Source of the DNA: Apostichopus japonicus | Lineage: Eukaryota > Echinodermata > Holothuroidea > Aspidochirotida > Stichopodidae | Length of the DNA: 60,000 nt | Direction of reading: 5' to 3' | Assembly: GCF_037975245.1 (NCBI RefSeq) | Contig: NC_092568.1 | Coordinates: forward strand, 8,879,001 to 8,939,000 | Shown: positions 50,713-60,000 of the stretch, one piece after another | Numbering within the stretch: the stretch's first letter is position 1 | How the letters are laid out: every line of letters begins with the position of its first letter | Notes under the pieces: generated by a model | What the model saw: only the letters and a program-made list of their open reading frames with translations | The model's database searches: none | What the model was told of the DNA's origin: nothing | Made by a program: the position numbers and the translations under genes

Positions 50713-52554
50713 AAAGGGGAAAAAACAACTAAAGCTTACAACCTTACACGGACAAGGCGTATATAATGTGTGTTTGTGGTATAGTTCCTTGCCGTCAACC
50801 TTGTTTGCTTTTGTATAATTCGATGAATTAACATTGGAAAACTCTGAGACGTTGCTTTGACTACGAATCATTTTCGTACGTTTAGAAAACTTCAGAAACA
50901 TGAAACGCATGATTTTCCAATTATACAGACAATTTTGAAGCTTTACTTAACTTTGCTGGTTGCACAAGAAACGTAAAGCTTTTTTTTTTGTATTTGGATG
51001 ATCCTCAGGCGCGGATCGGGGATGGGTAGGGGGGGGGTTAAAGGGGTGACAACCCACTTTTATAACCCCCACAGAAAACAAAGGAAGTTTTAGCACAACC
51101 TTACGTGAAGATCAAATTATAGACCTACTGTACAAGAATGCAACATTTCACGTCAAAACTGTAATTTCGTTTCGGGGGGGGGGGGGGAAGACCCCAGTCC
51201 GTACCCCTGTATGGGATTTGTCCTCGTCGAACTGGCAAAGCCACATATCCTCCTTTATACAATCTTGGATCTGACTCTGCTTTCAGTGATTTTACCAATT
51301 GAATATTACTTGCCGATTATATTAATAAACGCCATGCCGTTTCTTACAGGTTCGCTTTCAAATTGATTTCTCTATTCCTTGACAAATATTTCGAGTAGAA
51401 TGAAATCTGAATGGTCAGTTATTGAACTGTATTGTTATCAGATATTTTAAAATCACACAGGGTAACAACTTTACCAGAATCAACTGCAAGAAAGTGCAGC
51501 CATTCAAAAATCCCTCAAACAGCTGAGATGTTCATGAACAGGTATACTGTAATGTATACTGTCTTGTTAGTTGTAATAATATCACATGCAAGAGTCGTTT
51601 CAAATCTTTGATGGCCTGCTGCTTTAGAAAGAAGCAAGTAAGCAAACAAACAAGCAATCAAACAAACAAGCAAGCATCAACGGTTAGCCAAGATTGACAA
51701 AGCCTTGTAATTGACCCTCGCCTAATTTACATAGAAGAACCTGGGCCCACGCTATCATTGAAACTATATCTATTGTCTAATATTGTCGTTCCGCACGCAC
51801 GGTATATAGCTTTAGGAACTATGATGAGAGGATGACTTCCCTTAATAGTTCTCCAGCCAGGGCAGGGGCAGCCTTCCATCTCCACTTCCGCCTTCCCACA
51901 ATTCTCATTTTTTTATTAAAAAAAAAAAACACGGCTCGTCCTATACACAAATTATTTCCTTTCTGCTTAGCATTCCTTATTGTTATATAGTTTCTTTCCA
52001 AAGTTCTGCAGGAGCTAGGCTCCGCCCAGTTCGATCAGATTCCAAACACTTTTCACACGAAAGGCTGGCTTATGGTTATGAAATGCAATAAGTTAGTCTC
52101 ATGTATTACCTTCACCTATTGCACTTAAGTTAAACCGCATATTGCAACAGCCATATCGATTTGCCGACTTTTGTATATCTTGATTATACGTTATATCAAC
52201 TCTACAAGAAGCCACATATTTACTTTCAAATTCATAATATAGTCTGTATTGTCGTGCCATGGGTAATCGAACTTTTTCAGTAATCGAGGCGCATATCAGG
52301 CTTAGTGTATACCTGGATTATTATTAAAATTTGAAGTATATTATATGACTTTAAAAAGTACAGCTGAGACGAAGATAACACGGTATGTGGCGAGTAGATT
52401 CACGTCGATGTTTTGGAGAACTTGGTTGTTTTGTTACCGGGTCGAGGGGTCATTTGAGAGTTAATAGATGTCAAAGTGATCCTTGTTAATCCGTCAAATC
52501 AAATAGGAAAGCAGTCACGAAAACATGAGTAAGGCAAACCAATTATCCAATAAT
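50707..52554. other. Intergenic
   Basis: No gene. G runs near 51030 and 51176; AAGC/CAAA-type short repeats at about 51628-51675. Confidence 0.4.
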
Positions 52555-52800
52555 TTATTAAACTGGGTTTATCGGTCGATAAAACCGATTTATCAAATTA
52601 TAAATTAGGTTCATCAATCGCCTAATAAACCTGGATCATATTTCGATAAACCTGCATGGTCTATCCGTGATGATCCAATTTAATCACTATATAAATATGG
52701 TTTTTCATTGATAAATCTGGAATTCGACCCAAATACTCAGTTGTTCGATTAATCAGGATATCGGTCGATAAACCGGGTTAATCGACCGATAAATCTAATT
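52555..52800. repeat. Cluster of TCGATAAA motifs with a 31-bp palindrome
   Basis: Repeated (T/A)TCGGTCGATAAAMCSG-type motifs and their reverse complements in AT-rich DNA. 52760-52790 is a near-perfect palindrome (ATCGGTCGAT ... ATCGACCGAT). Confidence 0.6.
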
Positions 52801-55165
52801 ATCGATGGCTTGGCTTGTCATGCATGAGTTCAAGAACTTTGATGATTTATTGAAATCAACAATGGTCAAATATCTGGTGTGGAGTGTAATACATTGCATA
52901 ATCTCATATATAATTTGGCAATGAATAAGAATAAACACCTTAGCTTTTCTATAGTTTCATCTATTTCGTTATATAGATAAGTGCCATTGTTTTACACTTG
53001 TTCATAGTTGGCGAAATAACCATTAAATGAAACAGAGAACAAAAAAAAGAAGAATATATATGATACGTCACTGTGATGATATGTGATGAAGAAGGAACAG
53101 AGGCGAGGGTCAACATTTAGAAAAAGGAGGGCGTGTGACACTGGGGTGATTGAAGCTGATATCACATGCAGGGGAGTTTAGATGTTCAATGCCGCATTCT
53201 GTTTTATTAATATAAATAAGGTCTTTACGCAAAGTTGTGCTAATAACCACTTTTGATTTTTTTTTGTGTGCTTGGGGTTACAAATGGAAGGGGTACCCCC
53301 CCCCCCCGTTTCCGCGCCAAGTAAAGTTAGAGCCCGTGTGTATAATGGAACACATAAATACGTTTAAGAAGGTAACTCAACCATTAAACTAGAACTGCAT
53401 TTGTAGTGCGCGTGGAGTGCTAGCAGTATCAGCATGTATTGCAGTATTAACAACTTTTAGGTTGTTCATGGTGTTTGGGGAAGGGGGGGGGGGGGTGCGG
53501 AAAACACACCAGGGAGTATAGTCATATATGGACCTACAAAGTGAGGGCGCTTGTGAGCGCCGTGACAGGCTCAGAATAAGTTGGCTACGCAGCTAGCCTC
53601 TGAAACTGCAAATGCACAGAGATTATATGAAACTTTAAGTTTCAACGTCCAGTCATGTATAGATATCGTTCACTTGGCCAGTAATGCCAATATTGTAGCG
53701 CGCACGCGCACTACAATAACAAACGCGTGATATTCAATTTACTTTCATAAAGGTCATATTCCTGTGGACAAAAAAACACTACCACATCTACGCGAAAGAC
53801 GCAAGTATTCTCCACTTCTATATATATAGGTGAACTTCCATCTCGGTATACCTTGCACCTAGAAATCTAGATATTTTCGTTTGAGGACGGTTTATTTATG
53901 GTAAGATAAACCCCTTACATGGGACTTCAGAATCTGCGCTTTAGTAGTTAATCAATTCGTAATTCAAGGTCTAATCGAAATACGCATTTTTGGAAGAATA
54001 ATTCAACAAACTTTTTAATTCAAGGTTGAATAAATATGCACTTCTGGAACAATAATTGATTTTTACAGTTCTGTTTGGAAGTGATTGTACATTCATTAAT
54101 AACGATGTTTTCAAGTTGTCATGATAACGTCACTTTATTATGCTGCTATACACTGAGATACATTTATATAAAACAAAAGTCGCAAGATGTTGAAAGACAA
54201 ATCAAACAACCACACACCTTCGCGCTTAAACAAGCTATAGCAGGTGATGATTTTCAGTTTGTGAAAATTTATGCAACGTTTGTTTGAAATATTCAACTTC
54301 TAACTAAAGGAGTATTTCGTTCAGAGCAGTGCCGTGTCATGTAACTCTAGTCTCTTTTTTCAGTGTTTACATTTGCTTTCGGTTCATATCGAGTTAAAGA
54401 AGCTGAATGTTTGTCTATACTGAAAAATTCGATTAGCTAAAGAGGAGGACCCAAAAGTACAGAGTACCGAGAATATCTGCAGTGTATTTAATTAACGGTC
54501 ATTGGAATTAAATTTTGAGGTATAGGCCTTTAATGTCCAGCGTTGAATCGTATTGAAATGGTCCGAGTTAATTACTATAATTGCACAATTAGTTTGAGCG
54601 TAATTTGAATTAGAGAGACACTTCAGTATGTCAAGAATTTAGAAAGTTAAACAGAAAAATAATTAAGAAATAATTCTATGGACGTGAACAATAAACACAG
54701 TCGTCCACATGCTTTTGGACAATGAGGTCCGAGGAAACTTCCGTCGATAAATTGAATTACTTTATACTCACTTATGGCAAGCAGTGGATGGATCCGCAAG
54801 TAGCCTTAAACACATATGTCGTCTATACAAACACATCCAAACAGTTATAAATATCAGCTCGTACTTGTCTCAAGCCTGGGAGTTTTTTTGTTGAAGATAT
54901 CTAGATCCTTGGAAGAGCTGTAACTAGACTGTTCTGGAGTGAACGAAAATTCACTATTCGACTTTTCTAGTCTCTTGCTCAGGAAGGGCATTTTATTGGT
55001 CTTAACCACTAAGTCTATACGAGATGTGTGGTATATTTTAAAAGCATAAATTAATCCAGCATTTCATCACGGAAATTAATTGTACGTTTTAAGGTGATAT
55101 ATATGGAATTTGGTCATTTCATTTCATTCTTAACTTTTGAGTTTTAACTGAGCTTAACTAGCAAC
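52801..55165. other. Intergenic, upstream of the GPCR gene
   Basis: No gene recognised; C run near 53298 and G run near 53481; the last few hundred bases should include the GPCR promoter and leader. Confidence 0.4.
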
Positions 55166-56608
55166 ATGAATTCCTCAGTTTCGTACACCAATACGGACAA
55201 TGATGCTCACACGTTACCTTTTACGTTTACCAATGATGGTTCTGATCCTGTTTGGACCACTGGATCTTCACCAATATATCCATGGACGTTAAGTCCTGGA
55301 TTTGACGTTGTTGCATCCATACCGTGGTACCTACTTACCTTAGGAACAATCCTCGCCAATGGTATAACATTATTTGTTTTCACCAAGGAAAAGAAACTGA
55401 GAAGCCATGTGAATTATTACGTGATGAACTTGGCTCTGGCCGACCTTTGTGTGGGTATTTTTGTGATGCCCGTTTATGCAGTGGTGGTCATGCTAGAATG
55501 GTATTGGCCAATCTTTGGGTTCTACGGATGCAAAGTCTTTCAAGGTATCGGTTACTCGTTGGTAACGGTGTCAAATTTGACCGTCCTTGTGATCAGCGGT
55601 GACCGGTTTTATGCGGTCGTTTCGCCGCTGAACTATTTTAAGAATCGTAGTAAGAAGGTAGCCATATTTGTCAATGGCTTTTGTTGGATCTTGGCATTTG
55701 GCATTTGGATACCGTTTAACACTATTTGGCCGATTTGGCGTGCCAAGCCTCCCCTTTTGCATACAATTTGCGGTCCAGACTACGGCCAAACATTCCTCGG
55801 TACGATTGTCGCTACATGTATTTTGTTATGGTGTCCTATCCTCTTGCTGATTATTTTCAATACTACCTTGTACCTAAAGATCATCAAACGCGGACCTCTA
55901 TCAGTTGGTAAATCATTCCAAGATGAAAGTCATTCGAATAAATCTGAGAATGTTAACTCCACAACGAATGCGACGTCATTGGCACATGACAGTCACAGCG
56001 ATTACAACTACCATAATAATCCGACATTCGTCGAAGAGGACTCAACCACAGAGTCAGATCAAGGGATAGGCACGGGTGGCATCTGGTTAGGAAGTGGCGA
56101 TGTTAATGTCGACAAAGAGACGTACAAGTTGAACGACCTACAGGGTGCAGTATGTGTTGTAGAGAAAATGAATAATTTAAATATTTTGAAGAACGGATGG
56201 CCAACTTCTGATTTTGTGGATGGAATACATCGCTTGCCTGGCCAGAATACCGATGCAAAGTTTGCACCAGATACTACAAGGAGCCGACGTGGCTCAAGAC
56301 TGCACGCCAATAGCCATCATGGGGTGAAATTAACATCACCACAAAAGGAGAGTTCCAAAGAATCTTTGACAGCTTTTCGTATTTTGTCGGCAATTGTGTT
56401 ATCGTACATTTTATCATGGATAATGTTCGGTGTTGTGGTTGTTACGATTTCTGTCTGTGTGAAGATTAACAATGTTAAATGCACCTCATCAACTGTCGAC
56501 CTTATTGCTATGTATTTGTCATTAAGCAACAGTTTGATCAATCCTGTTTGCTACGTTATCGTACAGCCACATTTCAGACGATCTGTTGCAAAGCTATTTT
56601 GTAAGTAA
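55166..56608 (+). CDS. Class A G protein-coupled receptor, muscarinic/histamine-like orphan, intronless
   Basis: 480 residues, a seven-helix receptor expected in the plasma membrane and coupling to G proteins. N-terminus of about 48 residues with sequon N2. TM1 has LANG with N65 (1.50); TM2 NLALAD with D93 (2.50); TM3 starts at C122 and ends GDRFY (D146-R147-F148); TM4 W174; C202 pairs with C122; TM5 P224; a long third loop (about 241-398) rich in Ser, Asn and Asp, as in muscarinic receptors; TM6 FRILSAIVLSYILSW with W418; TM7 NSLINPVCY (N459-P460, Y463); short tail ending LFCK. The residue seven after C122 is G129, where aminergic receptors have Asp3.32, and M420 stands in place of Pro6.50, so classical amine binding is unlikely. 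TM7 also has L453 and Y450 where muscarinic receptors have Tyr7.43 and Trp7.40. The first ATG in frame is used. The frame has no interruption. A SINE begins 35 bases after the stop. Confidence 0.9.
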   Translation: MNSSVSYTNTDNDAHTLPFTFTNDGSDPVWTTGSSPIYPWTLSPGFDVVASIPWYLLTLGTILANGITLFVFTKEKKLRSHVNYYVMNLALADLCVGIFVMPVYAVVVMLEWYWPIFGFYGCKVFQGIGYSLVTVSNLTVLVISGDRFYAVVSPLNYFKNRSKKVAIFVNGFCWILAFGIWIPFNTIWPIWRAKPPLLHTICGPDYGQTFLGTIVATCILLWCPILLLIIFNTTLYLKIIKRGPLSVGKSFQDESHSNKSENVNSTTNATSLAHDSHSDYNYHNNPTFVEEDSTTESDQGIGTGGIWLGSGDVNVDKETYKLNDLQGAVCVVEKMNNLNILKNGWPTSDFVDGIHRLPGQNTDAKFAPDTTRSRRGSRLHANSHHGVKLTSPQKESSKESLTAFRILSAIVLSYILSWIMFGVVVVTISVCVKINNVKCTSSTVDLIAMYLSLSNSLINPVCYVIVQPHFRRSVAKLFCK

Positions 56609-56642
56609 CTCGATCATATGTGTGGACCCTACTACTAGTACC

Positions 56643-56960
56643 GCTGCTGTGGCCTAGTGGATAAAGGCGGTGGCATTTGAAGCAATGAGGCTCAGCAATC
56701 GGGAGGTTCCGGGTTCGATACCCGGCGTGGTCATAGAGTAAGGTGGGTTTGTCATCCAAGAGTAATCTACGGTTTTCCCATCTGAAATGACTTTCTAAAC
56801 TGAAAAGATTCCAAATTTGAGTTAAGATGTTGAATTGGAAGCCACCCGACGTGTAAGTTGTAATCCATAAGCCCTCGCGGGCTGCTCACACATTTATAGT
56901 AGCTTAAGCGTCGTAAAAATAACTGCTGGCTTTTATTATTATTATTATTATTATTATTAT
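56643..56960 (+). mobile_element. tRNA-derived SINE, family A, copy 3
   Basis: Begins 35 bases after the GPCR stop. Head GCTGCTGTGGCCTAGTGGAT, B box GGGTTCGATACCC, same body, 3' (ATT)n tail of about ten units. Confidence 0.85.
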
Positions 56961-57589
56961 AAGATTATTATATCTCGCATTTTTCGTAACTGTTCACTTT
57001 CTTCGAGGAGAGAGCTTTTGATGTCAGTAGCCTGGATGTAAAATAATCTGACATTGCTCGGTGTTTTGGGTGGATTCTATTTTCTGTTTAGTTTCAACAA
57101 TTTACAATATTTCAAAATCACCTCTTCAACAGTAAAAATAATTAATTTTTATTTATCAGTGTACAATAGTTAGGCTAACTTCCTGCATGCTATGTTATCT
57201 CGCTAATGAAGATCTTTTGAAAATCTGTTGCAGATATATTTGTGAGTAACAGGATCATATTGATATGATAGAGTTCAAACGAACTATTGTATATACCTTG
57301 AAAATTTCCGATCGATTGAGACTTGTAAATAAATGTTCATCTTTTTCAATACATGCCATAGCTTGATTAACACCGTATATGTGTTATATTATAATACAAC
57401 TGATCTTCAGAATTTCATGTGCAATATGATGACTTTGCTGGTAACTTTGTCGGGTGGGCTTAAGTATAGAGTATGCTCTACTACTGATGTAAATAGTGAC
57501 GATTGTCAAATATTTGTAACCAAACTCAGTTATAAAACTATAAACAAATACCTTATGAAGTGGTGTATACTTGTCTTTTTATATAAAGG

Positions 57590-57595
57590 AATAAA
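57590..57595 (+). terminator. Candidate polyadenylation signal downstream of the GPCR
   Basis: AATAAA within 'ggaataaaataaag'; another AATAAA is at 57328-57333. Either could end a 3' UTR that includes the SINE at 56643. Confidence 0.3.
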
Positions 57596-57699
57596 ATAAA
57601 GACATCTGATAATGTTATGTTATCAAATTCATATTCAATTGGTTGTCTAGGATTCCACCAAAGCAAGAAAGTGTTGCTGTTGTAGTTTATGGCATATTG

Positions 57700-59525
57700 T
57701 GGTGTGTGGTTGTAATGCTAGTTTTAAGCTTCACATTAACATTTTACATGGGCTGTCCAGGACGCCACTGAAGGCACTTTGTTAACATACGTACAATTAA
57801 TAGAGCAAAGATGATAAATAATATCATGTTGCTTTCAAATTTGTCTTTAACTTGTAAGTGATATTTCAAAGAGTTCGACTGACAATTTATCGAATAGTTC
57901 TGAAGCAACAAGTTTTGTTCTTTTAAACTATTGTTGTTACTCATGGTATGTGTAGAAAATACTGTAACGCTATGGTTGTAGCTTCACATATTACATGGGC
58001 TGTTTAGGATGCCACTGATGGCACTTTGTTAATTTACATACAATTAATAGAGCAATTATTGTAAATAATGTCATATTGTTTTCAAATGTGTATTTAACTT
58101 GTAAGTGATATTTCAAAAAGTTTGACTGACAATTTATGGAATAATTCTGAAGCAACAAGTTTTGTTCTTTTAAACTATTGTTGTTACTCATGGTATGTGT
58201 AGAAAATACTGTAACGCTATAGTTGTAGCTTCACACATTACATGGGCTGTTTAAGATGTCACTGATGGCAACTTGTTAATGTACATACAATTAATAGAGC
58301 AAAAATTATAAATAATTTTATGCATGTTGTTTTCAAATGTTTCATTAACTTCTTATTGATATTTCAAACGGTTTGACTTACAATGTATTGAATAATTCCG
58401 AAGCAACAAGTTTTGTTCTATTAAAAAGTTGTTGTTACTCATGGTATGTGTAAAAAGTACTGTAATGCTATAGTTGTAGCTTCACATATTACATAGGCTG
58501 TCCAGGATGCCACTGATGGCACTTTGTTAATGTACATACAATAAATAGAGCAAAGATTATAAATAATTTAATGCATGTTGTTTTCAAATATGTCTCTAAC
58601 TTGTAATTGATATTTCAAACGATTAGACTGACAATTTATGGAATAATTCTGAAGCAACAAGTTTTGTTCTTTTATCCTATTGTTGTTACTCATGGTATGT
58701 GTAGAAAATACTGTAACGCTATAGCTGTAGCTTCACATATGACATGGGCTGTCCAGGACGCCACTGAATTAGGCACTTTGTTAACATACTTACAATTAAT
58801 AGAGCAAAGATTATAAATAATTTTATGTTGTTTTCAAATGTGTATTTAACTTGTAAGTGATATATCAAACGGCTTGACTGACAATTTATGGAATAATTCT
58901 GAAGCAACAAGTTTTGTTCTTTTAAACTGTTGTTGTTACTCATGGTATGTGTATTAAGTACTGTAATGCTATAGTTGTAGCTTCACATATTACAAAGGTT
59001 GTCCAGAATGCCACTGATGGCACTTTGTTAATGTACATACAATAAATAGAGCAAAGATTATAGATAATTTCATGCATGTTGTTTTCAAATGTGTTTTTAA
59101 CTTGTAATTAATATTTAAAACAGTTTGACTGGCAATTTATGGAATAATTCTGAAGCAACAAGTTTTGTTCTTTTAAACTATTGTTGTTACTCATGGTATG
59201 TGTAACAAATACTGTAACGCTATAAAGTTGTAGCTACACATATAACATAGGCTGTTTAGGATGTCACTGATGTCACTTTGTTAATTTACATACAATTAAT
59301 AGAGCAATTATTGTAAATAATGTCACATTGTTTTAAAATGTGTATTTAACTTGTAAGTGATATTTCAAACAGTTTGACTGACAATTTATCTAATAATTCT
59401 GAAGCAACAAGTTTTGTTCTTTTAAACTATTGTTGTTATTCATGGTATGTGTAAAAAATATTTTAACGCTATAGTTGTAGCTTCACATATTACATGAGCT
59501 GTTTAGGATGCCACTGATGGCACTT
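57700..59525. repeat. ~250-bp satellite array, about seven copies
   Basis: CATGGTATGTGT recurs at 57942, 58189, 58440, 58691, 58941, 59192 and 59441, spacing 247-251. Each unit contains GAAGCAACAAGTTTTGTTC, a run ending GATGCCACTGATGGCACTTT and ACAATTAATAGAGCAA. The array ends abruptly at GGCACTTAAG. Confidence 0.9.
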
Positions 59526-60000
59526 AAGAAGCAAAAGAAGCAATGAATCACCACTTACAAATTTTAAAGCGTAGGATTACATAAATTAGATCTGCCAAAC
59601 TGTACACCGAGTTAATTAAAGTGAAAGTGGAAAAGAACCGCATATGGTTGTATTTATATGTGATGCTATGGTCGGTGGAGCTTCTATTACAGTGTGTGTG
59701 TGTTGGGGAAGGGGGGAAGGGCGGGATGGGGGGGGGAGGTTGCACGGCTCGTGTAAGTAAGCAAGAACATAATTATTGCAAATAGCAGAATAACAGTGTT
59801 AAGAGACAGCAGAAAGGGTAAATAATTCTAACAAGCAAATAGGTTTCAGACTGAAAACGTTTACAATACGAAATAAGTAGAAGCTAAGAGTAAGAAAAAG
59901 CTGACTTTACTGGAAGGCTGCCCCAGACCTGGCATATACCACTCTCCCGGGACTCGAAGAACTTAGCCAAGAAAGGAAGAACCAAATCCCTCCCCGGTGG
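59526..60000. other. Right edge of the window
   Basis: Unique-looking sequence after the satellite, with a G-rich run at about 59705-59740; nothing recognised. Confidence 0.4.

Noticed and set aside
51006-51209. hAT-like element from CAGGCGCGGATC to GTACCCCTG
   Set aside because: The ends are only weakly inverted and the 8-base flanks (ATGATCCT, TATGGGAT) do not match.
57700-59525. CRISPR-like array
   Set aside because: Units of ~250 bases are contiguous without unique spacers; this is a satellite in a eukaryotic genome.

Overview
This is a eukaryotic, AT-rich, intron-rich and repeat-rich nuclear window. It most likely comes from a marine invertebrate deuterostome such as an echinoderm, possibly a sea cucumber. 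That is an inference from protein flavour (SLC5 transporters, a C-type lectin, an orphan amine-like GPCR), GT-AG introns, tRNA-derived SINEs and hAT MITEs; no species marker is visible. There is no CRISPR array, operon or bacterial gene.

Layout. (1) 1-12.7 kb, minus strand: a sodium:solute symporter gene of the SLC5A6/8/12 type (monocarboxylate/multivitamin transporters). Coding exons 1-10 are present; exons 11 onward lie beyond the left edge. (2) 12.7-29.2 kb: intergenic, packed with transposon debris. It holds a 2.9-kb element with 190-bp terminal inverted repeats enclosing a frameshifted LINE reverse transcriptase, a GGTAAA minisatellite, ~144-bp tandem repeats, and diverged repeats that reappear in introns of the second transporter. 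(3) 29.2-43.2 kb, plus strand: a complete 15-exon paralogue of the same transporter (600 aa), head-to-head with the first. Exons 1-8 and 10 have exactly the same lengths and phases in both copies and exon 9 differs by one codon; the introns are unrelated. Its introns host a SINE, a TIR element rich in TGACGTCA motifs, a hAT MITE, long (TA)n tracts and a short duplicate of its own last exon. (4) 43.5-47.2 kb: 3' UTR, a 21-bp tandem array with a higher-order duplication, and a second hAT MITE. (5) 47.2-47.8 kb: an intronless secreted C-type-lectin-like gene. (6) 55.2-56.6 kb: an intronless class A GPCR resembling muscarinic/histamine receptors but lacking the aminergic Asp3.32 and Pro6.50. (7) 57.7-59.5 kb: a ~250-bp tandem satellite.

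The two transporters are inverted duplicates and presumably import small organic anions or vitamins with sodium across the plasma membrane. The lectin and GPCR are independent genes with no evident functional link. The most unusual structures are the RT-containing TIR element, the TIR element with CRE-like motif clusters, the duplicate terminal exon in intron 12 of the complete transporter, and the GPCR that has lost key ligand-pocket residues. All calls were made by reading the sequence by eye; no alignment or database search was run.
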